NCBI GenBank assembly: GCA_019117525.1
Contig: DWZO01000051.1
Location: 1-25,799, forward strand
Length of the DNA: 25,799 bases
DNA from: Allocoprobacillus merdigallinarum
Lineage (GTDB): Bacteria; Bacillota_I; Bacilli_A; Erysipelotrichales; Coprobacillaceae
Direction of reading: 5' to 3'
Below are positions 1 through 5,457 of this stretch, piece after piece. The notes beneath the pieces were generated by a model, which saw only the letters and a program-made list of their open reading frames with translations, was not told the origin of the DNA and did not search any database. The translations under genes were made by a program, and so were the position numbers. Numbering within the stretch: position 1 is the first letter of the stretch; the number at the start of each line of letters is the position of its first letter.

Positions 1-172
1 ACGAAAAAAATCAACAGGGGCTTTATGCGCTTTTTTTGCATAATAATAAAGAGTACATATAGTCATACCACAAGAATTACAGAAATAAAAAAAGAGTCAC
101 CTAGTCTAATATACTAAGTTGACTCCATTGACCCCATAAAATGGGGATTTTCTAAAGTTTTCCTCAAACAAT
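1..172. other. DNA beyond the outermost att copy; possible gene end at the window edge
   Basis: This stretch lies left of the last rpsI-like repeat and may be the original chromosomal flank or another integrated unit. It holds a terminator (83-125) and a perfect inverted repeat CCCCAT-AAA-ATGGGG (132-146). Short open frames touch the edge. On the plus strand, codons from position 3 run to a TAG at 60-62 and end in HNNKEYI. On the minus strand, an ATG at 82 or 41 opens toward the edge. None is long enough to identify, and the minus starts lack a good ribosome binding site. A convergent gene ending at 62 would fit the facing terminator, but this is a guess. Confidence 0.25.
83..125 (-). terminator. 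Rho-independent terminator after the distal att copy
   Basis: On the minus strand GAGTCAACTTAGT pairs with ACTAGGTGACTC, with a one-base bulge and a wobble, around a short AT loop. It is followed by a T-rich tail (plus-strand A tract 85-93). It points in the rpsI direction. It may be the original rplM-rpsI terminator displaced by the insertions, because its sequence differs from the two terminators inside the inserted units. Confidence 0.7.
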
Positions 173-192
173 TTACTAACGTTTTGAGAACT
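173..192. repeat. att-like direct repeat, copy 1 (rpsI 3' end)
   Basis: TTACTAACGTTTTGAGAACT is identical over 20 bp to the rpsI 3' end at 4463-4482 and to copy 2 at 1840-1859. It equals the last 17 nt of rpsI including its TAG stop, plus three downstream bases, but here no rpsI gene is attached. This is the signature of a site-specific recombinase target duplicated by integration. Confidence 0.85.
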
Positions 193-257
193 CCTAGGTA
201 CGATAAAATAGGCATTTTAGAGTGGTTTTGTTGCATACGTGTTGCATTGCCAAAACT
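193..257. repeat. Conserved unit end (arm) next to att copy 1
   Basis: The 65 bp to the right of att copy 1 align without gaps to 1860-1924 beside att copy 2. Both begin CC, share ATAAAATA about 10 nt in, share TTTT and TTGT-GC-TAC blocks, and end in the identical TGTTGCATTGCCAAAACT (240-257) at exactly 47 nt from the core. The bases between the blocks have diverged. This pattern suits a recombinase arm-binding region kept by function. Confidence 0.7.
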
Positions 258-301
258 TTTCAGAACAACTCAAATAGTTATCAAAATAATTTATACAACA
301 C

Positions 302-799
302 TTAATTCTTCAATCTTTTTATTCTTCTGAGTATTTTTACCCCCTCTTTAGTCAATTGGTCACTATCTTTATCTAATACTAATGATTTTGCTTCTAAGAT
401 CCTATCTATTGCATTCATTGGATCTAGGGAATGATATGCAAAGAATAAATGCCTAAGCTCTGTACCTTTTATAATCTTATAAGCATTTTTACTATCAATT
501 TGATAAACATATGATAGATATCTATAAATATACCCTATCCAATACATCTCATTAATTGAAAACTTTATTTTTCCATAATTGGTTTTACCATATTCTATAT
601 CAAGTTCTTCAAAAATTTCTTCAATTGTCATGCTTTCGTTTATAAAGGTTAAATTATCCATTCTAGAAACAAATTTAGAATTCATAAATCGGCGGATAAA
701 TATATTTGAACTACATTCTTCTCTAGTAACAGATTGTTCAAAAATTTTACCTTGTATATCACATAGTAACAAACCTACTTGATCCATTTCTCTTTTCAT
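302..799 (-). CDS. Partner of the DUF3990-like protein (putative antitoxin or accessory), 165 aa
   Basis: The function is not established. Its ATG overlaps the stop of the upstream HTH/DUF3990-like gene as ATGA (796-799), so the two are translationally coupled and probably act together. The protein is soluble, with no signal peptide or membrane segment. It has an N-terminal LLLCDIQGKIFEQS stretch, then FIRRFMNS, then an aromatic helix-rich middle (EMYWIGYIYRYLSYVYQ, about residues 84-100) and a basic C-terminus. From memory, small proteins of this look often sit beside DUF3990 genes in gut Firmicutes, where they are suspected to be the other half of a toxin-antitoxin-like pair. It is the last gene of unit B, ending ~45 bp from the conserved end motif. 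The start at M1 fits the coupling; M5 is a possible alternative. Confidence 0.65.
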   Translation of the reverse strand: MKREMDQVGLLLCDIQGKIFEQSVTREECSSNIFIRRFMNSKFVSRMDNLTFINESMTIEEIFEELDIEYGKTNYGKIKFSINEMYWIGYIYRYLSYVYQIDSKNAYKIIKGTELRHLFFAYHSLDPMNAIDRILEAKSLVLDKDSDQLTKEGVKILRRIKRLKN

Positions 800-1653
800 A
801 ATATTTCGTCAATATATTGACCTCGCCCCCTATACTGTCTTCGAGCCATTTTAATTTTAGTATCTCCAACTTTACTATCCTCTAATCTTTTGATTTGATA
901 CTTTTCTTTTTCTTTACTACATAAATAGCATCTTTCAACAATTTTTACCTGACTCAACGCTCTCTCTGTTTTAAAAACATATTGAAATCCTAAATTAGTA
1001 GCTGCCAAACAATGTATACATTGTTCATCAGTAATTTCACCTTCAATAAAACTATCTATAATTCTAAACATCCTGTTATCAGCGATTGGTGCTACTAAAT
1101 AATCTATGTCTTCTAATTTGTTAATTAACTTTTTGATAATCGGATGATCTTCATAGCCACTTAGCCTTCCTCTAAAATATGCTATTGTCAGCATCCATTC
1201 TTGATTGACTTTATATTCAATGCTAGAAAGGTTTTGTGGATTAAAACTTAATATATAAACGCTAGATGTATCAAATCCACTTACAAATAATGATGACTGC
1301 TCAAAACTTTCACCGCAGTAAAATCCTTTACCAAAATCATTATTGTTTTTTGAATGCTCAATATCAATATTACCCTCTATAATGTTCTTGGCGCCATGGT
1401 ATAATACTAATTTATTCTCATTTGCTAAATCTTCATAATAAAGTTGTGCTTTAATCTCATTTATAAAGATATTATTATTTAATGCAAAAGTATATATTTT
1501 TTCGATATTATTTTCATTTGTATCCATTTTGCCAGTTTCCCATCTTGCTACCGTAATCGCATCAACATCTATTTTTTCAGCAAATTGTTTTTGAGATAAA
1601 TTAAGTATTTCTCTAATTAATTTAACATCCTCATCTATTCTATAATTCACCAT
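796..1653 (-). CDS. XRE-type HTH fused to DUF3990-like (ADP-ribosyltransferase-fold) domain, 285 aa
   Basis: Residues ~10-65 form an XRE/Cro helix-turn-helix: LNLSQKQFAEKIDVDAITVARWETGK is split across helices 2 and 3. From ~80 on there is a DUF3990-like domain: LYHG (84-87), DFGKGFY (106-112) and a later QEWMLTIAYFRG. These are the motifs by which I recognise this family, which is related to the ADP-ribosyltransferase fold. Enzymatic activity and substrate are not known from the sequence. The C-terminus has two CxxC-like cysteines (RCYLCS) and an arginine-rich tail. The likely role is a self-regulated toxin or effector: the HTH could bind the two 20-bp repeats in its own promoter. The start is supported by GAGGTGAT nine bases upstream. 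It is first gene of a two-gene operon in unit B. Calling it a toxin is inference. Confidence 0.75.
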   Translation of the reverse strand: MVNYRIDEDVKLIREILNLSQKQFAEKIDVDAITVARWETGKMDTNENNIEKIYTFALNNNIFINEIKAQLYYEDLANENKLVLYHGAKNIIEGNIDIEHSKNNNDFGKGFYCGESFEQSSLFVSGFDTSSVYILSFNPQNLSSIEYKVNQEWMLTIAYFRGRLSGYEDHPIIKKLINKLEDIDYLVAPIADNRMFRIIDSFIEGEITDEQCIHCLAATNLGFQYVFKTERALSQVKIVERCYLCSKEKEKYQIKRLEDSKVGDTKIKMARRQYRGRGQYIDEIL

Positions 1654-1678
1654 AGATTCAATATCACCTCACCACTTT

Positions 1679-1743
1679 ATTATAGCATACGCTAGTAAGA
1701 AGTTAAATATAAACTTTTTATTATCATACGCTAGTAAAAAGTT
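1679..1743 (-). promoter_or_regulatory. Promoter and repeated operator of the HTH-DUF3990 operon
   Basis: On the minus strand an extended -10, TGCTATAAT (TATAAT at 1679-1684), lies 16 bp from a fair -35, TTAACT. Two direct repeats, GCATACGCTAGTAAGAAGTT (1685-1704) and TCATACGCTAGTAAAAAGTT (1724-1743), match at 18 of 20 positions and are spaced 39 bp apart start to start. The proximal copy fills the -10/-35 spacer. This placement is what an autorepressor binding site would show, and the gene's own XRE domain is the obvious ligand (inferred). Confidence 0.65.
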
Positions 1744-1771
1744 TTTTATACTCTTTACGCTCTGCATTTTT

Positions 1772-1817
1772 AAAAAGAAAAAGAAGTATCTAAACACTCA
1801 CTGTGTCTAAATACTTC
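1772..1817 (-). terminator. Terminator inside unit B beside att copy 2
   Basis: A 15-bp stem (1783-1797 with 1803-1817, only two G-U pairs) with loop TCACT is followed on the minus strand by a T-rich run (plus-strand A-rich 1772-1782). It is closely related to the terminator at 4398-4440 in unit A: both share GAAGTATCTAAAC and TAAATACTTCTCTAATCTTC. It would stop transcription coming from the rpsI side before it enters the unit B promoter. Confidence 0.8.
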
Positions 1818-1839
1818 TCTAATCTTCTCACAACAATTA

Positions 1840-1859
1840 TTACTAACGTTTTGAGAACT
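1840..1859. repeat. att-like direct repeat, copy 2 (rpsI 3' end)
   Basis: The 20 bp are identical to the rpsI end. With the bases before it (ATTA), the match to copy 3 extends to 24 bp. It marks the junction between tandem units A and B. Confidence 0.85.
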
Positions 1860-1924
1860 CCGAAACCTTATAAAATAAGGGTTTTTAAGCCTATTTGTCG
1901 CTTACTTGTTGCATTGCCAAAACT
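1860..1924. repeat. Conserved unit end (arm) next to att copy 2
   Basis: Gap-free counterpart of 193-257, with TGTTGCATTGCCAAAACT at 1907-1924, again exactly 47 nt from the core. It also contains a small perfect palindrome, CCTTAT-AAA-ATAAGG as a pattern on the two strands (about 1867-1881), placed where the other copy has only the conserved ATAAAATA. Confidence 0.7.
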
Positions 1925-2033
1925 ACCCAAAATAACTCAGTACTTTAAAGCATAAAATCACAAGTATTTCGGCAAATACTTTTTCATAGAAATAATATTA
2001 AACTAATTTTATACAATTAAATTTCAACTCATA

Positions 2034-4211
2034 CTACTCCTCTTTCTCTATCTTCCATTCATTTAAAAGTTGAAGTGCTTCTTGCTCATTGACATAGTCC
2101 ATCTCGGCTTTATTGTAGTTCAGTACAAATGATGCTAATTTAATTTGTTCAACATCAGTAAACTCATCTAGATGATTTTTGTAAAAATTTTGAATCAAAT
2201 CATATACTTCATCTTGCGAAATATATTCCGAATAGTTCTTTGGATAGAAGCTCCAACCACTACCACCAGTACCGTTCCATCTACTTGCCATCGCACAAAT
2301 AAATTTAAGCTTATTCACATCATTTTTAAATAATTCTTTAAGATAATTCACTACACCTTCTTTGTCAAAACAACCCCATAAATAGAAAATAATCCAGAAT
2401 CCATTTATATTCAAAAGCGGTTCGGACTTAGCAATATCATGAATTCTTACTACGTAAACCTTTTCGAGTTCTTCAAGATGATCTAAGCTTATTATTTGCT
2501 TATCCTTTCTTTCCGAATCTCCTGCTAATCTTCCGTATGCAATCTCTATTCTGTTAATGATTCGAGCCAATGCTCTTAAACCATTTTTATTGACACTTTC
2601 TACTGCGGAACGAATAATCATATATTTTTCTGTCTCTGTTTTAAGTCTCTCTATAATATCAGTTACAAGATATTCTGCTATATCACATGCAGATAATGTA
2701 AAAATCACCCTTGAATTTTCTCCTTTAAATTCACCTTGTAAGTTAAGTATCACAGATGCAATTAAATTCAAACGATTATATGGTATTTCTTTGACTAATG
2801 ACCTTATTTCATCTAGGAAATAAACAATATTACCCTGTTTATTAATCTCATCAATAACAATATTCAATGTATCTCTATCATATTCATATATACATGCATT
2901 GATTATACTTCTCGAAACTTTTATATCGTCCAAGTCGAGCATAAAATATAATTCAAATCTTCCTTCATGAGCAACTCTCATCTTACCTCTAATATCCGAT
3001 ATTGGTTGATAACTATGCTGATATTCATTAACATCTTTAGCAAATACAGGAAACATTGTTGAAATACAATGTATTGCCAAGTTAGGATCTATTCCTAATC
3101 TTTCGAATTCATCATGGTAAAACTTATGATAATTAGCACCATTTCCATTGTTCGCTAATAGTCCATGCATAAAGCCTCCGCAAACAGCATCTTTATTACT
3201 AGCAATCCATTTATATAGTTTTGGTTCTAACACTTCAAGTGTCGTAATGCCTATCATATCTTCAAAAGAAGTTTCCTGATATAACGTTGCATATTTAAAC
3301 TGGAAAGTGCTAATAACTCTGTTAACATCTCTTAAAGTATTAATATAAGGTTCTATACAGTTTCTAAATACTTTGTTCCAATAATTTTTGTCCCACACCA
3401 CTTCGCTAGGAAGATTATCAAGAATCTGTTCAAGCTTATTAAAGAATATATTATGTAGTTTTGATTTTCTTAGCTCTGGAAGTTCAAATGGAACTTGAAT
3501 AATCTTTTCCAAATATTCATTTCCATCTATATTATGAACCTCTGTCAAAGCACTACGAACAACTTCTCTATCCATAGCTAATACATATATTACATTAGGA
3601 AAATCAGCCACTTGTTTAACTAGCTGAAAAACATCTCTAATTTGTGAGTTAGTTAGTCTATCTATGTCATCAATTATGATGATAATTTTCTTATTAGCTT
3701 CAATTAACGCTTCCTCAAGGATTATTCTAGTCTCATCTAAGTCAGCACTTTGCAACAAATTATCACCTTGTGCCTGTGCTAAAGTCTTTAGTACTGCAGC
3801 AACAGCTGAACCTACTACTGGCACAAGTGATAGTGCATCAAAAGCTCCTGAATAGTCACTTAATGCTTTACCTACCTTTTTTTTGAGTTCATCATTATCC
3901 TGAATATTAATCTTATTTTTTAAACTTCGAAAAAACAAACTGATGAGGTTGTCTCTATCCGAATAATTCCATGGAGAAAACTTCATAATCATAGGTTTAT
4001 TATCATCATTTACAGCAAGTTTATTAATTTCATTTATTGCCATATTAATAATAGAAGTCTTTCCTGTTCCCCACTTTCCAAATAAACCTATTACCAATCC
4101 ATCTTTTTCATTATATTCATAAATTGCCTTTCCAAGCTGTTTTGAAAAAAATGATCTTCCTAATAAATCTTGTTCTTCTGTATCAATTGGTCTATCTGTA
4201 CTATAATTCAT
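2034..4211 (-). CDS. KAP-family P-loop NTPase, candidate phage-defence protein, 725 aa
   Basis: Numbering from the chosen start, Walker A is GKWGTGKT (45-52), followed by the family-like FSPWNYS (78-84). A hydrophobic patch (about 126-148) lies between the Walker boxes, where KAP proteins often carry membrane segments. Walker B is IIIIIDDIDRL (176-186) and there is a sensor-like YVLAMDRE (209-216). KAP ATPases include PifA of plasmid F, which excludes phage T7, and many sit in defence islands. The ~480-residue C-terminal half is not recognised and may sense the trigger. The open frame extends to 4292, but the start at 4211 is preferred: AAAGGAGAG lies just upstream, and the longer form would begin upstream of the best promoter. 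It is the only gene in unit A. A defence role is inferred from family and context. Confidence 0.8.
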   Translation of the reverse strand: MNYSTDRPIDTEEQDLLGRSFFSKQLGKAIYEYNEKDGLVIGLFGKWGTGKTSIINMAINEINKLAVNDDNKPMIMKFSPWNYSDRDNLISLFFRSLKNKINIQDNDELKKKVGKALSDYSGAFDALSLVPVVGSAVAAVLKTLAQAQGDNLLQSADLDETRIILEEALIEANKKIIIIIDDIDRLTNSQIRDVFQLVKQVADFPNVIYVLAMDREVVRSALTEVHNIDGNEYLEKIIQVPFELPELRKSKLHNIFFNKLEQILDNLPSEVVWDKNYWNKVFRNCIEPYINTLRDVNRVISTFQFKYATLYQETSFEDMIGITTLEVLEPKLYKWIASNKDAVCGGFMHGLLANNGNGANYHKFYHDEFERLGIDPNLAIHCISTMFPVFAKDVNEYQHSYQPISDIRGKMRVAHEGRFELYFMLDLDDIKVSRSIINACIYEYDRDTLNIVIDEINKQGNIVYFLDEIRSLVKEIPYNRLNLIASVILNLQGEFKGENSRVIFTLSACDIAEYLVTDIIERLKTETEKYMIIRSAVESVNKNGLRALARIINRIEIAYGRLAGDSERKDKQIISLDHLEELEKVYVVRIHDIAKSEPLLNINGFWIIFYLWGCFDKEGVVNYLKELFKNDVNKLKFICAMASRWNGTGGSGWSFYPKNYSEYISQDEVYDLIQNFYKNHLDEFTDVEQIKLASFVLNYNKAEMDYVNEQEALQLLNEWKIEKEE

Positions 4212-4248
4212 ATAATCTCTCCTTTTTATACATTTATAGTCAATATTA

Positions 4249-4276
4249 TCTATATCTACGCTACATATTCTGTAAA
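4249..4276 (-). promoter_or_regulatory. Candidate promoter of the KAP ATPase gene
   Basis: On the minus strand, TTTACA (4271-4276) and TATAGA (4249-4254) are separated by 16 bp. This would start RNA near 4243, about 30 nt before the ATG at 4211. The match is moderate, and other AT-rich boxes in 4280-4390 are possible. Confidence 0.35.
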
Positions 4277-4397
4277 ATAACCCATACAACATATATCTGT
4301 TTTAATGCAAAGCTGAAAGTTACCTCAATTCAAAAAATTACGATTTATTTAATTAGTTCTTTTTTCTACAACCACATTATACCTGTTATCTCAAAAT

Positions 4398-4440
4398 AAA
4401 AAAAGAAGTATCTAAACTTCTCACAAAGTATAAATACTTC
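4398..4440 (-). terminator. Terminator inside unit A, directly after rpsI
   Basis: On the minus strand a 15-bp stem (4405-4419 with 4426-4440; one wobble and one mismatch) with loop TGTGAG is followed by CTTTTTTTATTTT. It now serves as the rplM-rpsI terminator although it lies inside the inserted unit, only ~25 bp past the rpsI stop. Confidence 0.85.
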
Positions 4441-4462
4441 TCTAATCTTCCCATAACGATTA

Positions 4463-4482
4463 TTACTAACGTTTTGAGAACT
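4463..4482. repeat. att-like direct repeat, copy 3 (within rpsI)
   Basis: This is the functional rpsI 3' end: codons Ser-Lys-Arg-stop and part of the preceding residues (4466-4482) plus three downstream bases. It is the presumed chromosomal target. The 3' end of rpsI is, to my knowledge, a reported insertion site for integrative elements in other Firmicutes. Confidence 0.85.
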
Positions 4483-4858
4483 GTGGTGCTCTACGAGCTG
4501 CTTTAAGTCCGTATTTTTTACGTTCTTTAACTCTTGCATCACGAGTCAAGAATCCAGCTGCTTTTAATACTGGTCTGTAATCTTCTCCAGCTTCTAATAA
4601 AGCTCTTGAAATTCCATGACGGATAGCTCCAGCTTGTCCACTGTAACCTCCACCATTAACATTAACAATCACATCAAACTTACCAGTTGTACCAGTTAAT
4701 TCAAGTGGTTGGTTGACGATCATTAATAATACATCTGATGGTAAATAATCTTTTGCTTCTCTACCATTGATGACGATTTTTCCTGCACCTGGTGTTAAAA
4801 TAACACGTGCTACTGAAGACTTTCTACGTCCAGTTCCTCTGTATTGTACATTAGCCAT
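4466..4858 (-). CDS. rpsI: 30S ribosomal protein S9 (uS9)
   Basis: At 130 residues this is a full-length S9. It has the N-terminal YRGTGRRKSSVARV block, the GGGYSGQAGAIRHGISRAL core and the conserved basic tail KAARRAPQFSKR, whose last arginine reaches the P-site tRNA on the ribosome. AAGGAGG sits ten bases upstream. It follows rplM by 15 bp in the standard L13-S9 pair. Its last codons form the att-like core of the tandem units. The tail is unchanged, so integration did not damage the protein. The terminator that ends its transcript lies in the inserted DNA. Confidence 0.98.
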   Translation of the reverse strand: MANVQYRGTGRRKSSVARVILTPGAGKIVINGREAKDYLPSDVLLMIVNQPLELTGTTGKFDVIVNVNGGGYSGQAGAIRHGISRALLEAGEDYRPVLKAAGFLTRDARVKERKKYGLKAARRAPQFSKR

Positions 4859-4873
4859 TTATTCTCGTCCTCC

Positions 4874-5311
4874 TTATCCCTTAATTTTTAATTCAACTGG
4901 TTGTTGTGCAGCATGTGGATGTTCACTACCAGCGTATACAAATAATTTCATCCCTTGTTTTCTTCCAAGTGTGTTATGAGGTAACATACCTTTAACAGCT
5001 GCTTCTACAAATCCTGTTGGATTTGTTTCTTTAAATTGGCGAGCAGTTTTAACTTTTAAACCACCTAACCAACCAGAATGATGATAGTATTTAACTGTAT
5101 CTAATTTTTTTCCAGTCATTACTACTTTGTCTGCATTAACGATAATAACATAATCACCAGTATCTACATGTGGTGTAAATGTTGGTTTATGTTTTCCTCT
5201 TAATACAGATGCTACTTCTGATGCTAAACGTCCTAAAGTTAATCCTTCAGCATCAACAACGTACCATTTACGTTCAATTGTGGCTTCTTTAGCCATTGTT
5301 GTTTGTCTCAT
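4874..5311 (-). CDS. rplM: 50S ribosomal protein L13 (uL13)
   Basis: At 145 residues it matches the family length. It has KWYVVDAEGLTLGRLAS near the N-terminus, GKHKPTFTPHVDTGDYVIIVNA, and the C-terminal GMLPHNTLGRKQ and YAGSEHPHAAQ blocks. L13 is an early-assembly protein of the large subunit that binds 23S rRNA. The start MRQTTMAK resembles other Firmicutes L13 starts and is preceded by AGGAGG seven bases away; M6 is less likely. It is the first gene of the rplM-rpsI operon, with its own consensus promoter and a hairpin leader. It therefore appears to be controlled apart from the ecf-truA operon upstream. Confidence 0.98.
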   Translation of the reverse strand: MRQTTMAKEATIERKWYVVDAEGLTLGRLASEVASVLRGKHKPTFTPHVDTGDYVIIVNADKVVMTGKKLDTVKYYHHSGWLGGLKVKTARQFKETNPTGFVEAAVKGMLPHNTLGRKQGMKLFVYAGSEHPHAAQQPVELKIKG

Positions 5312-5320
5312 TTTTAATCC

Positions 5321-5350
5321 TCCTGTAGTTTCCGGGGCTACAAACGTTAA
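5321..5350 (-). promoter_or_regulatory. L13-type ribosomal-protein leader hairpin
   Basis: The rplM 5' UTR, about 48 nt, contains GTAG-CCCCGGAAA-CTAC immediately before the AGGAGG ribosome binding site. A short GUAG/CUAC hairpin abutting the ribosome binding site is what I recall of the Firmicutes L13 leader, thought to mediate feedback by L13. The stem and position are seen; the regulation is from memory of the family. Confidence 0.6.
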
Positions 5351-5365
5351 AATAAGGCAACTCTT

Positions 5366-5393
5366 ATTATAACAATATTCGCATTTTTGTCAA
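5366..5393 (-). promoter_or_regulatory. Promoter of rplM-rpsI
   Basis: On the minus strand a perfect TTGACA (5388-5393) and a perfect TATAAT (5366-5371) are separated by 16 bp, predicting a start near 5359. It is among the strongest sigma-A-type promoters in the window. Confidence 0.85.
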
Positions 5394-5457
5394 TATGATT
5401 TTCTCTGTATTCATCGCCTTTTTTAATATGACAAAAAGAAAAAGAGAGGCAGATAAA

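Larger units (their letters stand above)
173..1859. mobile_element. Integrase-less tandem unit B (att copy 1 to att copy 2)
   Basis: A 1667-bp repeat-to-repeat unit bounded by 20-bp copies of the rpsI 3' end. Reading away from rpsI it holds a terminator (1772-1817), a promoter with a repeated operator, an XRE-HTH/DUF3990-like gene, a coupled partner gene, and a conserved end motif (240-257). The neighbouring unit A has the same plan with different cargo. No integrase, excisionase, relaxase or transposase is present, so any movement would need a recombinase supplied in trans. That matches the concept of a CIME (cis-mobilisable element) or a cassette. The calls of direct repeats and shared ends are seen in the sequence; mobility is inferred. 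Confidence 0.7.
1840..4482. mobile_element. Integrase-less tandem unit A (att copy 2 to the rpsI end)
   Basis: A 2623-bp repeat-to-repeat unit inserted directly after rpsI. It holds a terminator (4398-4440), a likely promoter, one KAP-type ATPase gene and the conserved end motif (1907-1924). Its ends are homologous to those of unit B while the cargo is unrelated, so the ends rather than the contents define the element. The rpsI reading frame and stop codon are preserved because the repeated core supplies the gene's last codons. No recombinase gene is present. Confidence 0.7.

Noticed and set aside
1..82. Open frames crossing the left edge on both strands
   Set aside because: At most about 22-27 codons are visible, with conflicting readings on the two strands and no convincing ribosome binding site; kept only as a low-confidence flank note.
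1685..1743. The two 20-bp repeats as a CRISPR array
   Set aside because: Only two copies, a 19-bp spacer, overlap with a promoter, and no cas genes.
4212..4292. 27-residue N-terminal extension of the KAP ATPase
   Set aside because: No ribosome binding site at 4292, the extension lies over the likely promoter, and AAAGGAGAG points to the ATG at 4211.
173..4482. A transposon or insertion sequence as the cause of the three repeats
   Set aside because: No transposase and no terminal inverted repeats. The repeated 20 bp equals a gene's 3' end, which fits site-specific recombination better than transposition duplications of a few bases.
5400..5457. Terminator after the PHP gene
   Set aside because: T-rich and A-rich runs exist, but the only pairing (GCCT/AGGC with A/T tracts) is weak and interrupted.
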